A stretch of DNA of 64,000 nucleotides from Hyalella azteca. Taxonomy: Eukaryota; Arthropoda; Malacostraca; Amphipoda; Hyalellidae. Under the pieces are notes generated by a model. That model saw only the letters and a program-made list of their open reading frames with translations. It was not told the DNA's origin and did no database searches. The translations under genes were made by a program, and so were the position numbers. The stretch covers positions 1 to 64,000 of the forward strand of contig NW_025947571.1 of the NCBI RefSeq assembly GCF_000764305.2, read 5' to 3'. Shown here in pieces: positions 56,501-64,000 of the stretch (the stretch's first letter is position 1; each line of letters starts with the position of its first letter).

Positions 56501-59162
56501 TCTCCTGCCATGTGTTCGGTGTTGTAGTAGAGCAAGCCGAAGACCTGGAACTGCGCTGGAATTTACTTGTGAGAGTTTTTGAAGGGAACTGGGAAGTACG
56601 GGCGAAGTATAACGTGCGGCCAAAGTTATAATTGAAATATTTTGTAAATGAACGAAAGAAGGTAAAGATTGTGGCTCGAAAGCTGAACACTTTTTTCAAA
56701 CAATGAAGTATGCAAAATTTTAAATAAACGAAAAAGAATATTTTTTTATTTGAGTATATATAGAATGCCAATATTCACAAAATGATCATGAAATCCTTCC
56801 CGACAATTTATAAAGAATATAAAAAATTAAAAACACTTCCATTGAACGTTTTTTTACTAAAGCAGCATAATTATATATAATTGAACTTTTTAGAAAGGGA
56901 TCCGCTATGTTCTACCGGAATATTTGTTTTTAAATATTCAGTTTATATTTTCCGAATATTCAGAAAATATACAGAAAATATTCTTTTCAGTGGTCTTCAA
57001 GCAAAAAATTCTTCTGAAATTGAAAGGGAGCAAAAACCCGTTTGCAAATTGTTCCAAGGAGTGAGACGTGTGTATGTTTAATGAAACTCATTCTATTACC
57101 AGAAATCGGTCTCCAACCACATGCTGCCGACAGCTCTAATTGCATGCACAAGCAATTCACTCGAGATGTAAGCAGCATTTCACAAGCAGTTCACTCTGCC
57201 TCTTGACGTTAGCCCAGTGACCAAAATACAGTTGACAATCCACGCATAATTCGTAGCATATGATTTTTCGCAACAGGCATGACTTGTAATTTCCAACTTT
57301 ACACATCTTGATGCACTTGCATGTGTCCTCACTGCATCCAAAAAGTACAATGGCTTCAGTATTGGGTATGTAGTCTATATTTTCGATGCAAGAAATGAGT
57401 TCAAATCAAACAAACAAATGAGCGAGTTTGAGAGCCTGTAAACATTATGGAGACTTGATTCGACTCATACTCTTAATTTATTTTACAGTACATATTTAAC
57501 ATAGCAAGCAAGCATATTTAACAAAGCTCAGCAAGATCGTAGCAAGGCTGCAATAAAGGGTCGGGAGATTGCAATGCGCTTTGTCGGGTTCATTGCGCTG
57601 CATTGTTTCAGGCGCGTTGCTGAGGTAACCCAAGCATTATCTGCCGCACGGCCACCACAGCACCGCTTACGACGCGCTAACGTTTGCGTGGGTGATGTCA
57701 CACTCTAGCGCAGTTAAACGTTAAGATGTTCTCGTTCAATTGCAGTTAATTGGAAAGTAGGAGACATAGTAAAAGATAATGAAAAAATATTATAAAACTG
57801 ATGCTAAAATAAAAAAATGTGATAAATATGTTTTAGTTTTGGAAATTAATATTCACGTACACTCGTTCTTTTAACAGACATTAGCTTTTTGTTGGTAAGG
57901 TTGCAATAAACCTGCCGTAAAACCAATATTAATGTAAATATTTCATGAGTAGTTAACGAAGCTAGAAATCCTTTTAATTTCTCATGGTTTTCAACATTTT
58001 TGACGTTTTAAAGGATATGTGCATTTATTCCTGGGACTAAAATTGGAGATTGAAATCAGTCGGAGCAAGATCAGCTGTTTAATTATTACGGTGAAATAGC
58101 TCTGTGGGCGTTTAATGAATACGGTGAAATGGCCCTGTGGTCGCTCAATAAATACGGTGAAATGGGTATTGGGTTGTTCGTACATAGCGTTAAATGGATC
58201 GGTGGGCTACTCTATAAATAGAGTGTGGCCTCTCCATAAATTGGAAGTCTTGAGCGCTAAAATCCATCAATTCTTTGGCATCCTGTTAGGAAACTTCTCC
58301 ATTTCCTGCCTCCATCTTTGATGGAAGTAGAAGTCACTCGGGCGAAGAAGCGAAGCAGTCATCGCAATTATTTTGTTACGATGAAGTTTATTGGCCAGAA
58401 CTTCCAGTACTCAAGATTAATTTTCTTCGCGTCATAAAGAGAGACCAGCGTAAAACTATATTAGAACCTATACGGTCTGGCCTACAGCTGAGTGGATAAT
58501 TATTGATCCTCTGTATTTTGCATCTTCAGATTATTAAATTCTCACTTAGTGTAAGGATGTGCACAATCGCGTGCGGATCACAGCAAAATAACTAAATGGA
58601 TGCCCTCAGGTTTTTTCTGCATATCTTCGTGTTTGCTTAATTCGGTCAACTCATGTTTGTAAACGAATGAAAAAGCCTCAAATTATACCAACGCCGTCTT
58701 GTTCATAGATAAGTTTCTATGTTTGAACTATTCTATGAACTTGCACAGCTGTGTTGAAATGAGTGAAAAGCTTTCCATTCTCTCGTGGAGTATTTTTTTT
58801 ATCGCAAAGCATCATGTTGCTGTAATCGTACGTGTGACTGCCGTGATTATCTGATCCAATTATTGGTTTACGGAACAATTAATGGATGTATATATTTTAA
58901 TTCATACAAATGGTACTGTATTTTATAGTATAGTAAGAATTATATTTTATTATATTTGAGAAATAATTCACCTGTATCTCTGAAATGATTGTCGACATTT
59001 AGAATGTATTTTCATTAATTTGTGATCTCGATTTTAATTGCTCGTCTTTAAACTTGTGAACGCGTTTTTTAGGACGAATGCGAGATGGCAATGAGCCTTG
59101 GATTGGTTAACTCTCAGTCCACTTTCCGGACCAACTTCGATGGAGATAAAAAATGTAATTAA
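41542..59162 (+). CDS. candidate three-exon gene, unknown function
   Basis: Exon 1 (41542-41569) has AAAATGTCTGCC and ends C|GTAAGT, a perfect donor (MSALGEIYL plus one base). Exon 2 (55757-55872) follows TTTGTGTTGCAG and, with the split codon, continues RLEEVVRYTLKNGQKFSDE and later GLLDAKIYEKAK, ending AAG|GTTAAC. Exon 3 (59073-59162) follows GTTTTTTAG and reads DECEMAMSLGLVNSQSTF..., with a stop after KKCN, or a donor at T|GTAATT just before it. Phases agree at both joins, and the product would be about 80 residues or longer. The introns would be 14.2 and 3.2 kb. The second donor is weak, and exon 2 would stop two codons later if unspliced. I recognise no family. Joining of these pieces is an inference. 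Confidence 0.4.
43515..43669 (+). repeat. GCGCATTTTCTC interspersed repeat, copy 4
   Basis: Diverged copy with CACTGCTGTGAG in the palindrome, GTCGGCG in place of GTCGACG, and an altered microsatellite (GACATAACCGACGG). Confidence 0.8.
43670..46030. other. no supportable gene
   Basis: The open frame at 43794-44078 is locally GC-richer, but no domain is recognised. The remainder is AT-rich unique sequence. Confidence 0.5.
46031..46285. repeat. about 32-bp degenerate minisatellite, 7-8 copies
   Basis: Each unit carries ATTGGAGGGACATATTGG followed by TCAAGA-AA-TTAGG variants. Central copies (46160-46250) are best conserved. Confidence 0.8.
47769..48101 (-). CDS. possible terminal exon of a GPI-anchored or secreted protein
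   Basis: The minus frame is open from a stop just above 48101 to TAA at 47769 and has no ATG. Its last part reads PILLQLIPSNADVQPEDTNV, then APLEFRSYQDDRP, NIKENGNLDAPPSV and GLTSLLTGALLLTAA. A polar stretch followed by small residues and a short hydrophobic end is the layout of a GPI-attachment signal. Acceptor-like AG sites occur at GTAATTGCAG and CAAATGCAG within it, so the exon probably starts at one of these. Ig-family adhesion proteins often end like this, but no Ig domain is in the window. Base composition is less AT-rich than around it. Confidence 0.35.
   Translation of the reverse strand, partial: SYGRAIALTDENPTRLLSLICVIAVTFCLKPFICLQCSDQSPILLQLIPSNADVQPEDTNVKGLAVVEAPLEFRSYQDDRPNIKENGNLDAPPSVGLTSLLTGALLLTAA
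48105..49360. other. no gene recognised
   Basis: The first 200 bp are moderately GC-rich (GAGGCTCCCGGAGCTCAGGC). The rest is AT-rich unique sequence. Confidence 0.5.
49361..49660. repeat. 40-bp minisatellite, 7.5 copies
   Basis: Units begin ATTAGTGACTAACATCCACG and end ACGAGGACCGAAA, at exactly 40-bp steps from 49361. The last copy is the most diverged. Further loose ATTAGTGAC words continue to about 49790. Confidence 0.9.
49978..50062. repeat. AT-rich simple sequence
   Basis: AGATATAAAT-type words, then a pure TA run at 50043-50060. Confidence 0.8.
50070..52752. other. no supportable gene
   Basis: AT-rich. GGCGT words repeat at 50350-50440. The open frame ending at 51979 follows an acceptor-like TTAATTTTAG but has no recognisable domain. 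Confidence 0.5.
52753..52909 (-). repeat. GCGCATTTTCTC interspersed repeat, copy 5
   Basis: Inverted copy with a long GTCC/GTCT microsatellite and CTCTCTAGCTGTCACTCACT, a small insertion not seen in the other copies. Confidence 0.8.
52910..54400. other. no supportable gene
   Basis: Unique sequence, GC-richer from 54150 on. Open frames at 53414-53611 and 53948-54298 show no domain. Confidence 0.5.
54585..54776 (+). CDS. possible small protein, 63 codons, unknown
   Basis: GAAGATGG gives a strong initiation context and the frame starts MASDDKKLLECNSVNIKQIR, is charged (Lys, Arg, Glu, Asp) and ends KYLLVTD. It lies at the edge of a GC-richer 400-bp patch that could be a promoter and 5' UTR. Another open frame (54410-54598) overlaps its start without an ATG. 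No family is recognised and chance cannot be excluded. Confidence 0.22.
   Translation: MASDDKKLLECNSVNIKQIRCSLMIAKHEREIYTVEIISTMSRLQWKRRDRNSEIPKYLLVTD
54780..55756. other. no gene recognised
   Basis: Unique AT-rich sequence before candidate exon 2 of the 41.5-kb gene. Confidence 0.5.
55880..57150. other. no supportable gene
   Basis: A GC-rich island at 56270-56620 keeps two minus-strand frames open (56189-56460), but no domain is recognised. The rest is AT-rich. Confidence 0.45.
57157..57405 (-). CDS. Cys-rich open segment, possible exon of a secreted protein
   Basis: Open from stop to stop (about 82 codons) without an early Met. It has about 13 cysteines, clustered as GCSEDTCKCIKMCK, KSCLLRKIICYELCVDC, and a final CC. 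It also contains DYIPNTEAIVLFG and YFGHW. The density of Cys and the balanced charged residues are unlike the chance frames around it. An acceptor-like ATATAG lies just before the DYIP segment, and a stop (57157-57159) could end the protein. No signal peptide is adjacent. I do not recognise the fold; a disulfide-rich secreted domain or a zinc-binding domain are both possible. Confidence 0.3.
   Translation of the reverse strand, partial: FELISCIENIDYIPNTEAIVLFGCSEDTCKCIKMCKVGNYKSCLLRKIICYELCVDCQLYFGHWANVKRQSELLVKCCLHLE
57406..58085. other. no gene recognised
   Basis: Unique sequence with a GC-richer patch at 57570-57710. Confidence 0.5.
58087..58218. repeat. 33-bp degenerate tandem repeat, 4 copies
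   Basis: Units start at 58087, 58120, 58153 and 58186 with TACGGTGAAATGG-like sequence. Since 33 is a multiple of three, the minus strand reads an 11-residue peptide repeat (HFTVFI-[EK]-RPQG). It is probably a repeat artefact rather than a gene. Confidence 0.75.
58220..59072. other. no gene recognised
   Basis: Unique AT-rich sequence before candidate exon 3 at 59073. Confidence 0.5.
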
Positions 59163-61832
59163 TCTTTGTGCATTTAATTGTCATTTTGATGATTTTTTTA
59201 AGGAGAGCATAAACTTTATTTTTATTTCAGGAAGATAAAAAAAATTGTACACCCACATACTCAACGATTTCATTTGAACAACTGCCTGCTCTAAAATTCA
59301 TGAAGTAATTATTGAGCAATTTAAAAGCATTAGTTAGCATTTTCTCTCCTTTTAGTCAAGTTTATCCAAAAGGAATAAATTTTCCTCGTCTCTCATTCAG
59401 CTCATCTCTACCATTAAATTGATAAATAATTTTCCTGACTTTATGTAAATAAGCTCGCATTTAGCATATGCGTTGATCAAGAAGGCAGCTTAATTTTTTA
59501 TTTCGGTCTGAATTCATTAAATTGCGAATTAAATTAAGTGACTAGTCCATCAACATAGTATTTTATAATTATAAAATGCAAAGTACATGCAAAGCAAGAT
59601 AATTGAATAGTTGGAGCTGAGAGGTTTCGCGCTGAATGTTTGTATAATGATTAGAGTTTTAGGTGATGTATTTCTAATAAAATTGAGATGAAATGAAAAA
59701 AAAACAGCCTTAGCCATCCTTCTTCAGCCGTTGCGTAATTTTCTACGCAACGATAGAAAGAACATTCGATGGTTCCGTTGCTACGGCTTACATAATCTTA
59801 GCGGCCGCTAGGCGTCTATAATGAAGAAAAGCTAGCGTGACTCGGTCTTTTTGTTTTATTTCGAAAAATGCGGTGTCCTCGCTTGGGCTTGTGTGGAAAT
59901 GACCAAAAATGTGACCGACAAACTGTCATTTTTCTGGAAGTTCAACGAGCAGCGAATATACATGTTATACTGGCGCAACCCGAGCCCAATCCATGCTGGG
60001 AGGTGCTTTTGACTCATCTTTTGCGCACAAATTTTTTTTCGATCATAGTGTGAATCTATGACTGAAATATGAATTGATGATCCAGATTAAATTTTGTACG
60101 ACTCAATAGAGTTTGGCTGCCTAATGACTTTATGTACATTGGGGTCCTGCAAATATTTTTATGAATTACTCGAAAAAACCGATTGAACACAACATTCCAT
60201 CGCTTGTTTTACTGTAGAAAAATAAAGACATAAAATGGTTAATACGAATAAAACGAATAATAATAATACAGCAAAACCCTGGCTGCATGGGGTTAATATC
60301 TACTGGTAGTAAATTCTTTCCTCAGATATTTAATTTCAGCATCAAAAGATGAATTAGATGAAGCATTTATACGGAATGATTGATTTAATTCGAACATCAA
60401 TCAGCTGTCTTTTGTCGATACGGACTTGAAACTTTTGCTACGTCGTCGTGGATTGACTTCTGATTGACTTGGGTAAGCCTTAAGGGACAGAGCGTAAAAA
60501 GATCATCGTTTTAATTTTGCCTATAAGGTTGGAGGCTGCCAATACACAAATTTTTTCACATTACCACACTTAATTTTTGCTGATGATAGGAACGAATTAA
60601 ATTTAAAATACAGTAAATGGTAATCGAAATGCAGACTTATATTGAACTTTTTAGTTTATTTCTGCGAAGACATGTAATGTAGCATCAATCCGGGTATTCT
60701 CATAAACTGCTGAGAATTATGAATCTTGAAGCGAAATCAAATAGCATAACAATGGCGAGTATAAAGATATCTTGAACAATTGAACAGAGCAAAGGCAAAT
60801 AAAGCTTATAACCCCTGATGCTCGGGCTGTCGTCAGCCGTAAGTTAGGCTGCGTAAAGTGCACCGGCTTTTGTCTTGGAACAATTGGTTCAGTTACCCAT
60901 GGACGCGACCTCGCGTGAGTGACGTTGTAGCTGGTCTTCCATCACAACTTGCGCTTCCGGCAAAAATATTGACCTTGCAAGTCTAAACCAGGGTTTTATG
61001 TTAGACTTATGAGTGTAAAATTATAGTGTGCTTTGTTTCGAAGTGTGTTTCGTGAAAATAAATGCTATCGGATGGACGGTTTTTTTTCGTAGAATCAAAG
61101 TTGCTAAAACTTGGGCTTAGCTTTCAGTAATTTGAAACTGGTTAATAGAAACGCACTTCAAAATACTTTCACTGTTATAAATATATCCTACAAGCATAAA
61201 TGTATATGCTACTCATGGTTCATCAATTGATTAATTATTTATATACATAAGTGCAAATTTATTGAAATTTGTATACCTGAAATTATGTCTCCTGAATTGG
61301 ATTCCAAGAAATTTTCCTAATTCACTTCAACCCACAATAAATGAAAACATCATCAATCTATCATTTGTATCTAAAAGTAAAATTCTGAACATAAATTTTT
61401 TCGAAGCGTTTCCCATGATATATCATATGTGTTCGATACATTTTCATATACTTACCTAAGTTACCTCATCGATCTTTGCAACATTTAAGGTGATAATTGC
61501 AATAATATTTGTAAGGATTTACACAATCGAGTTTGTATTTATAAGTTTATTTAATTAACGAACTCAGAACAAGAAAAATTGTCAGGAAGCAGCAACGGCG
61601 CATCAAAAAATAACTAGGATGCTTCGTTAGGGTTCATTTATTGAGAAAGTCAGTTGAAGCTCTGCCAACTGCCTTTAATCTGGTAACAGTAGTACTGAAG
61701 TAAAATATAGGTTCTCAATAGGATTGGCTTGTTCCGAGCTCGGCTAAGTTTAAGATTAAAATTCGGACCTTAATTTGTACACAAAATGAGAAATACATTT
61801 TCTAGACACCGAAGCATCTCAGTGTGACTTAA
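59163..61832. other. no supportable gene
   Basis: AT-rich. GTTGCGTA/TACGCAAC at 59730-59751 is a perfect 8-bp hairpin. The open frame at 59868-60053 has no domain. Confidence 0.5.
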
Positions 61833-61881
61833 CACATTGAGTGCGGATCGACCCACTGGTGGGTGGAGCCCATGGTTGAAC

Positions 61882-61920
61882 TATATAAGGTGGACCAACG
61901 AGAAGTTCCGTCTTTCAGTT
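61882..61920 (+). promoter_or_regulatory. TATA box with TCAGTT initiator
   Basis: TATATAAG at 61882-61889 is a consensus TATA box, and TCAGTT at 61915-61920 fits the arthropod initiator (TCAKTY) with a start at A61917, 35 bp on. This is slightly longer than usual. A signal-peptide-like exon follows at 62085. Confidence 0.45.
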
Positions 61921-62023
61921 CAGCTTACTTGTTAAGTCACTGTGATCCAGAAGCGTAAACAAACTCTCCATTCCCATGACGGATTGGTTGACTGGTTTGA
62001 CCGCATTACGGTGATTGGTTAAT

Positions 62024-62059
62024 GCCTGTGACGTCACTGAGATAAATGACGTCACAGGC
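62024..62059. promoter_or_regulatory. hairpin with two CRE palindromes (TGACGTCA)
   Basis: GCCTGTGACGTCA (62024-62036) and TGACGTCACAGGC (62047-62059) form a perfect 13-bp stem around a 10-nt loop. Each arm holds TGACGTCA, the full CREB/ATF site. Two ATTGG (inverted CCAAT) words lie just upstream. Confidence 0.5.
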
Positions 62060-62084
62060 GAACAGCAAACTACATCCGCAAAAA

Positions 62085-62138
62085 ATGGGCTTCTCATGGG
62101 TCAACCTTATACTAGTTCTACCATGTGTTGTAGCACCG
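62085..62138 (+). CDS. candidate first exon encoding a signal peptide
   Basis: AAAAATGGGC is a good start context. The 18 codons read MGFSWVNLILVLPCVVAP, a short hydrophobic signal-peptide-like run, and end at CACCG|GTATGA, a fair donor in phase 0. A TATA/Inr promoter lies 170-200 bp upstream. The rest of the gene would lie beyond or undetected in the last 1.9 kb. A 12-codon upstream frame starts at about 61977. If the TTAA-flanked MITE is real, this exon sits inside it, which lowers confidence. Confidence 0.3.
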
Positions 62139-62286
62139 GTATGAAATACGCCGTGAATACGATATAGCTGCACTTAACGTGTTTTAAGGGCTCTACGTGA
62201 GGTCTCCTGAGCGCTGTGACGCAACGTTGAGACTAGAACTCGTAGTCGTGACGTATAAGAATTGATGTAGCAAGGAGGGAAAAAAA

Positions 62287-62441
62287 TATAACTCAGTACT
62301 CACTGCAGTGAGTGACAGAGAGCGCATTTTCTCGTCGACGAAAACTTGAGGTCACAGACAGGCGGACGGACAGACGGACAGACAGACAGACGGACATGGC
62401 GAGCACAAAAGTGCATTTTTTCCATAAATGAGAAAATGCGC
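62287..62441 (+). repeat. GCGCATTTTCTC interspersed repeat, copy 6
   Basis: Well-preserved copy with the intact CTCACTGCAGTGAG palindrome, GTCGACG, and an expanded GGAC/GACA microsatellite. Confidence 0.85.
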
Positions 62442-62894
62442 AAAAAAGCACGTCCACATCAAGACCCAAATTTGATACTAAAAAGGAAGTCTAATTTTCA
62501 TCAGGCTCATAGTGGATTTATCCGTCAAAATTAATAAGCGGCCATTTCATAAATAGAGATCAAACCAATTTAAAATTTATTCAACTAACCTGAGGTTTTT
62601 AATGCCCATTGTAAAGAGTATATAATAATTATGAGTATAATGAGTATGAATGCGATCATATGCATTTATATCATTATATGCATGTATATATATGCAGATT
62701 GAAATGTTTAATTATAGAAAATTTAGAGGAAAGTGTTTAGAAGAGTAGGAAGTTGGACGGAAGAAGACAGTAAGAATAGCTAAAGGTTTCACTGCGTATT
62801 GAAAGAAGACTAAAGACTTAAATTAGGATGGCAAAACCCGTAACATTATAACCAACTGCTAACGTGAATTACACAATGCCTATTACTGGTAAAT

Positions 62895-63110
62895 AGATTT
62901 ATTCCATAGAGATCTAACATAACTAGATAAAGTTCGATAAAATTTAGATAGATTTTCAATAATTTGATAAAGATTTGGTATAAATATATTCAACCATTTT
63001 GATTTAGATTTAATATCGATTTGATATAGATTATAGAGCATTGATGTAATATAGATTTGATATAAATTTAACAAGCTTTGATTTATATTTGAAATATATT
63101 AGTATAGATA
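62895..63110. repeat. degenerate AT-rich repeat of TAGATTTGATATA words
   Basis: TAGATTTGATATAAAT-like words recur irregularly about every 15-30 bp. No clear unit length. Confidence 0.5.
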
Positions 63111-63336
63111 TTATTTAAATAGAATTGGATCTAATTTTGCTTAAAATGATATATCCTTAAAGCTGTGTCCAACTTCATATGGGGGCAAAATAAGCATATT
63201 TATTGCAAACCAAACAAAACAATAATTTCATGGCATTCACATTAAATAAGAAACTGAAAACCAGGTTCATAGGAAGTTTGAGAAATACTTGATGATTGAG
63301 GAGTGTGAAGATTCTGAAGGCACTGATTAGCAGACA

Positions 63337-63447
63337 GCACAAAATTATTGTACTTCGTATGGCTGCGATAAATAGGAGGCACAAAATTATTGTACTTCGT
63401 ATGGCTGCGATAAATAGGAGGCACAAAATTATTGTACTTCGTATGTA
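63337..63447. repeat. 42-bp tandem repeat, 2.6 perfect copies
   Basis: Units start GCACAAAATTATTGTACTTC at 63337, 63379 and 63421. Copies are identical over the shared length, so the duplication is recent. It keeps two minus frames open. Confidence 0.9.
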
Positions 63448-64000
63448 TTAGCGAGGGAGACCACAGCCGCTCGGAACTACTTATAATGAAATGTTGTTTA
63501 TTTGTTTATTGAGGATGTGGGGTTGTCCCCTATGTCCCTCACGGCTCAAGTTGTCACTAAGTCTTTACTTTTTATTTATTTTATGGGAGTACTAGAGACT
63601 GATCCATGAGGTACCAAATAAGGTTTAATTCGTGCCTAACCACTATGAAAATCCCTGAAAAGATTTTAATGGAATCTTTAGAGCTCTTTCGTCCAGTGCC
63701 CAACATTGACTTGTCCGCACAGCTGGACGAAGGACGACCGTACTGCACGTCAGAAAAAATCATTTAATATTCCTGTATTATCATGGAAGATTATTTTATT
63801 ATCATTACATAGTATAGGGAATATGTGAGAAACTTAGAATTTCTCACATATTACTCGCTTGGTTCTATAGGATCAAATGTATGCCAAGGGTTGAGGTAAA
63901 TATTATTCTATTATAGTGACACACAATATCGTTTCGGCTTTACTCTCTCCAAGGAATTGTTTCAGTTTTTGTACTGCTTTGCCATCTGAGTCGTATACTC
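63448..64000. other. no gene recognised
   Basis: Unique sequence to the window end. AGAAATTCTAAGTTTCTCACATATT-type inverted words near 63815-63850 (ATATGTGAGAAACTTAGAAT against its complement) form a short palindrome. Confidence 0.4.

Larger units (their letters stand above)
61833..62183. mobile_element. possible TTAA-flanked MITE
   Basis: TTAA at 61829-61832 is followed by CACATTGAGTGCGGATCGAC. At the other side, TTAA at 62184-62187 is preceded by GCACTTAACGTGTT, whose complement AACACGTTAAGTGC resembles the left end with a 2-bp offset. piggyBac-like MITEs have this form (TTAA target, CAC-TTGAGTGC-type ends, an internal ACCCAC/GTGGGT). The match is imperfect, so the call is tentative. Confidence 0.4.

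Noticed and set aside
63175..63426. Minus-strand frames with a 14-residue repeat
   Set aside because: Product of the 42-bp tandem duplication.
1..64000. CRISPR arrays, bacterial operons, integrative viral sequences
   Set aside because: All tandem arrays have contiguous units without spacers; no prokaryotic gene organisation and no viral protein signature was seen.

Overview
This is an AT-rich, metazoan nuclear window, most likely from an invertebrate. The evidence is intron-bearing animal genes (CHURC1, FKRP), several clades of animal non-LTR retrotransposons (one with a 2A peptide at its 5' end), hAT and Tc1-like transposon remnants, many minisatellites, and core promoters that combine a TATA box with an arthropod-style TCAGTT initiator. 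A crustacean or other non-dipteran arthropod would fit, but the sequence alone does not fix the phylum. Gene density is very low. Most short open frames are not genes.

Region 1-13.8 kb is a transposon graveyard. It holds a hAT-type MITE copy, a large palindrome (157-600), a TA-flanked 'CCGTAAAATGGGG' element, and two LINE fragments on the minus strand. One LINE carries LLLLAGDVEENPGP, a zinc-finger-like segment and an APE endonuclease. Next come a short tRNA-like insertion with 14-bp direct repeats and a 3.24-kb hAT element (3923-7162) bounded by a perfect 8-bp target duplication GTGGACGA. That hAT still contains a transposase C-terminal remnant and a nested palindromic element. From 8.5 to 12.4 kb lie two copies of one terminal-inverted-repeat element in opposite orientation. 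Both carry the same nested element, and only one carries a further 944-bp insertion.

Region 14.1-17.6 kb is the only clearly host-genic part. It has the last two exons of CHURC1 (Churchill), then 361 bp downstream an apparently intronless FKRP (ribitol-5-phosphate transferase) of 512 codons on the same strand. The spacer has no AATAAA or ATTAAA, and a splice acceptor lies just before the FKRP ATG, so linked transcription is possible.

Region 17.6-64 kb is mostly non-coding. It contains LINE and Tc1 remnants, six copies in the whole window of a GCGCATTTTCTC-bounded repeat with an internal GGAC/GACA microsatellite, and eight or more unrelated minisatellites with units of 19, 21, 32, 33, 37, 40 and 42 bp. 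There is a perfect 32-bp-stem hairpin at 37.6 kb. Plausible but unidentified host gene pieces are: a TATA promoter with a first coding exon at 41.5 kb whose phase matches exons at 55.8 and 59.1 kb; a minus-strand terminal exon at 47.8 kb with a GPI-signal-like tail; a Cys-rich minus-strand segment at 57.2 kb; and a TATA/Inr promoter with a signal-peptide exon at 61.9-62.1 kb. The last may lie inside a TTAA-flanked MITE.
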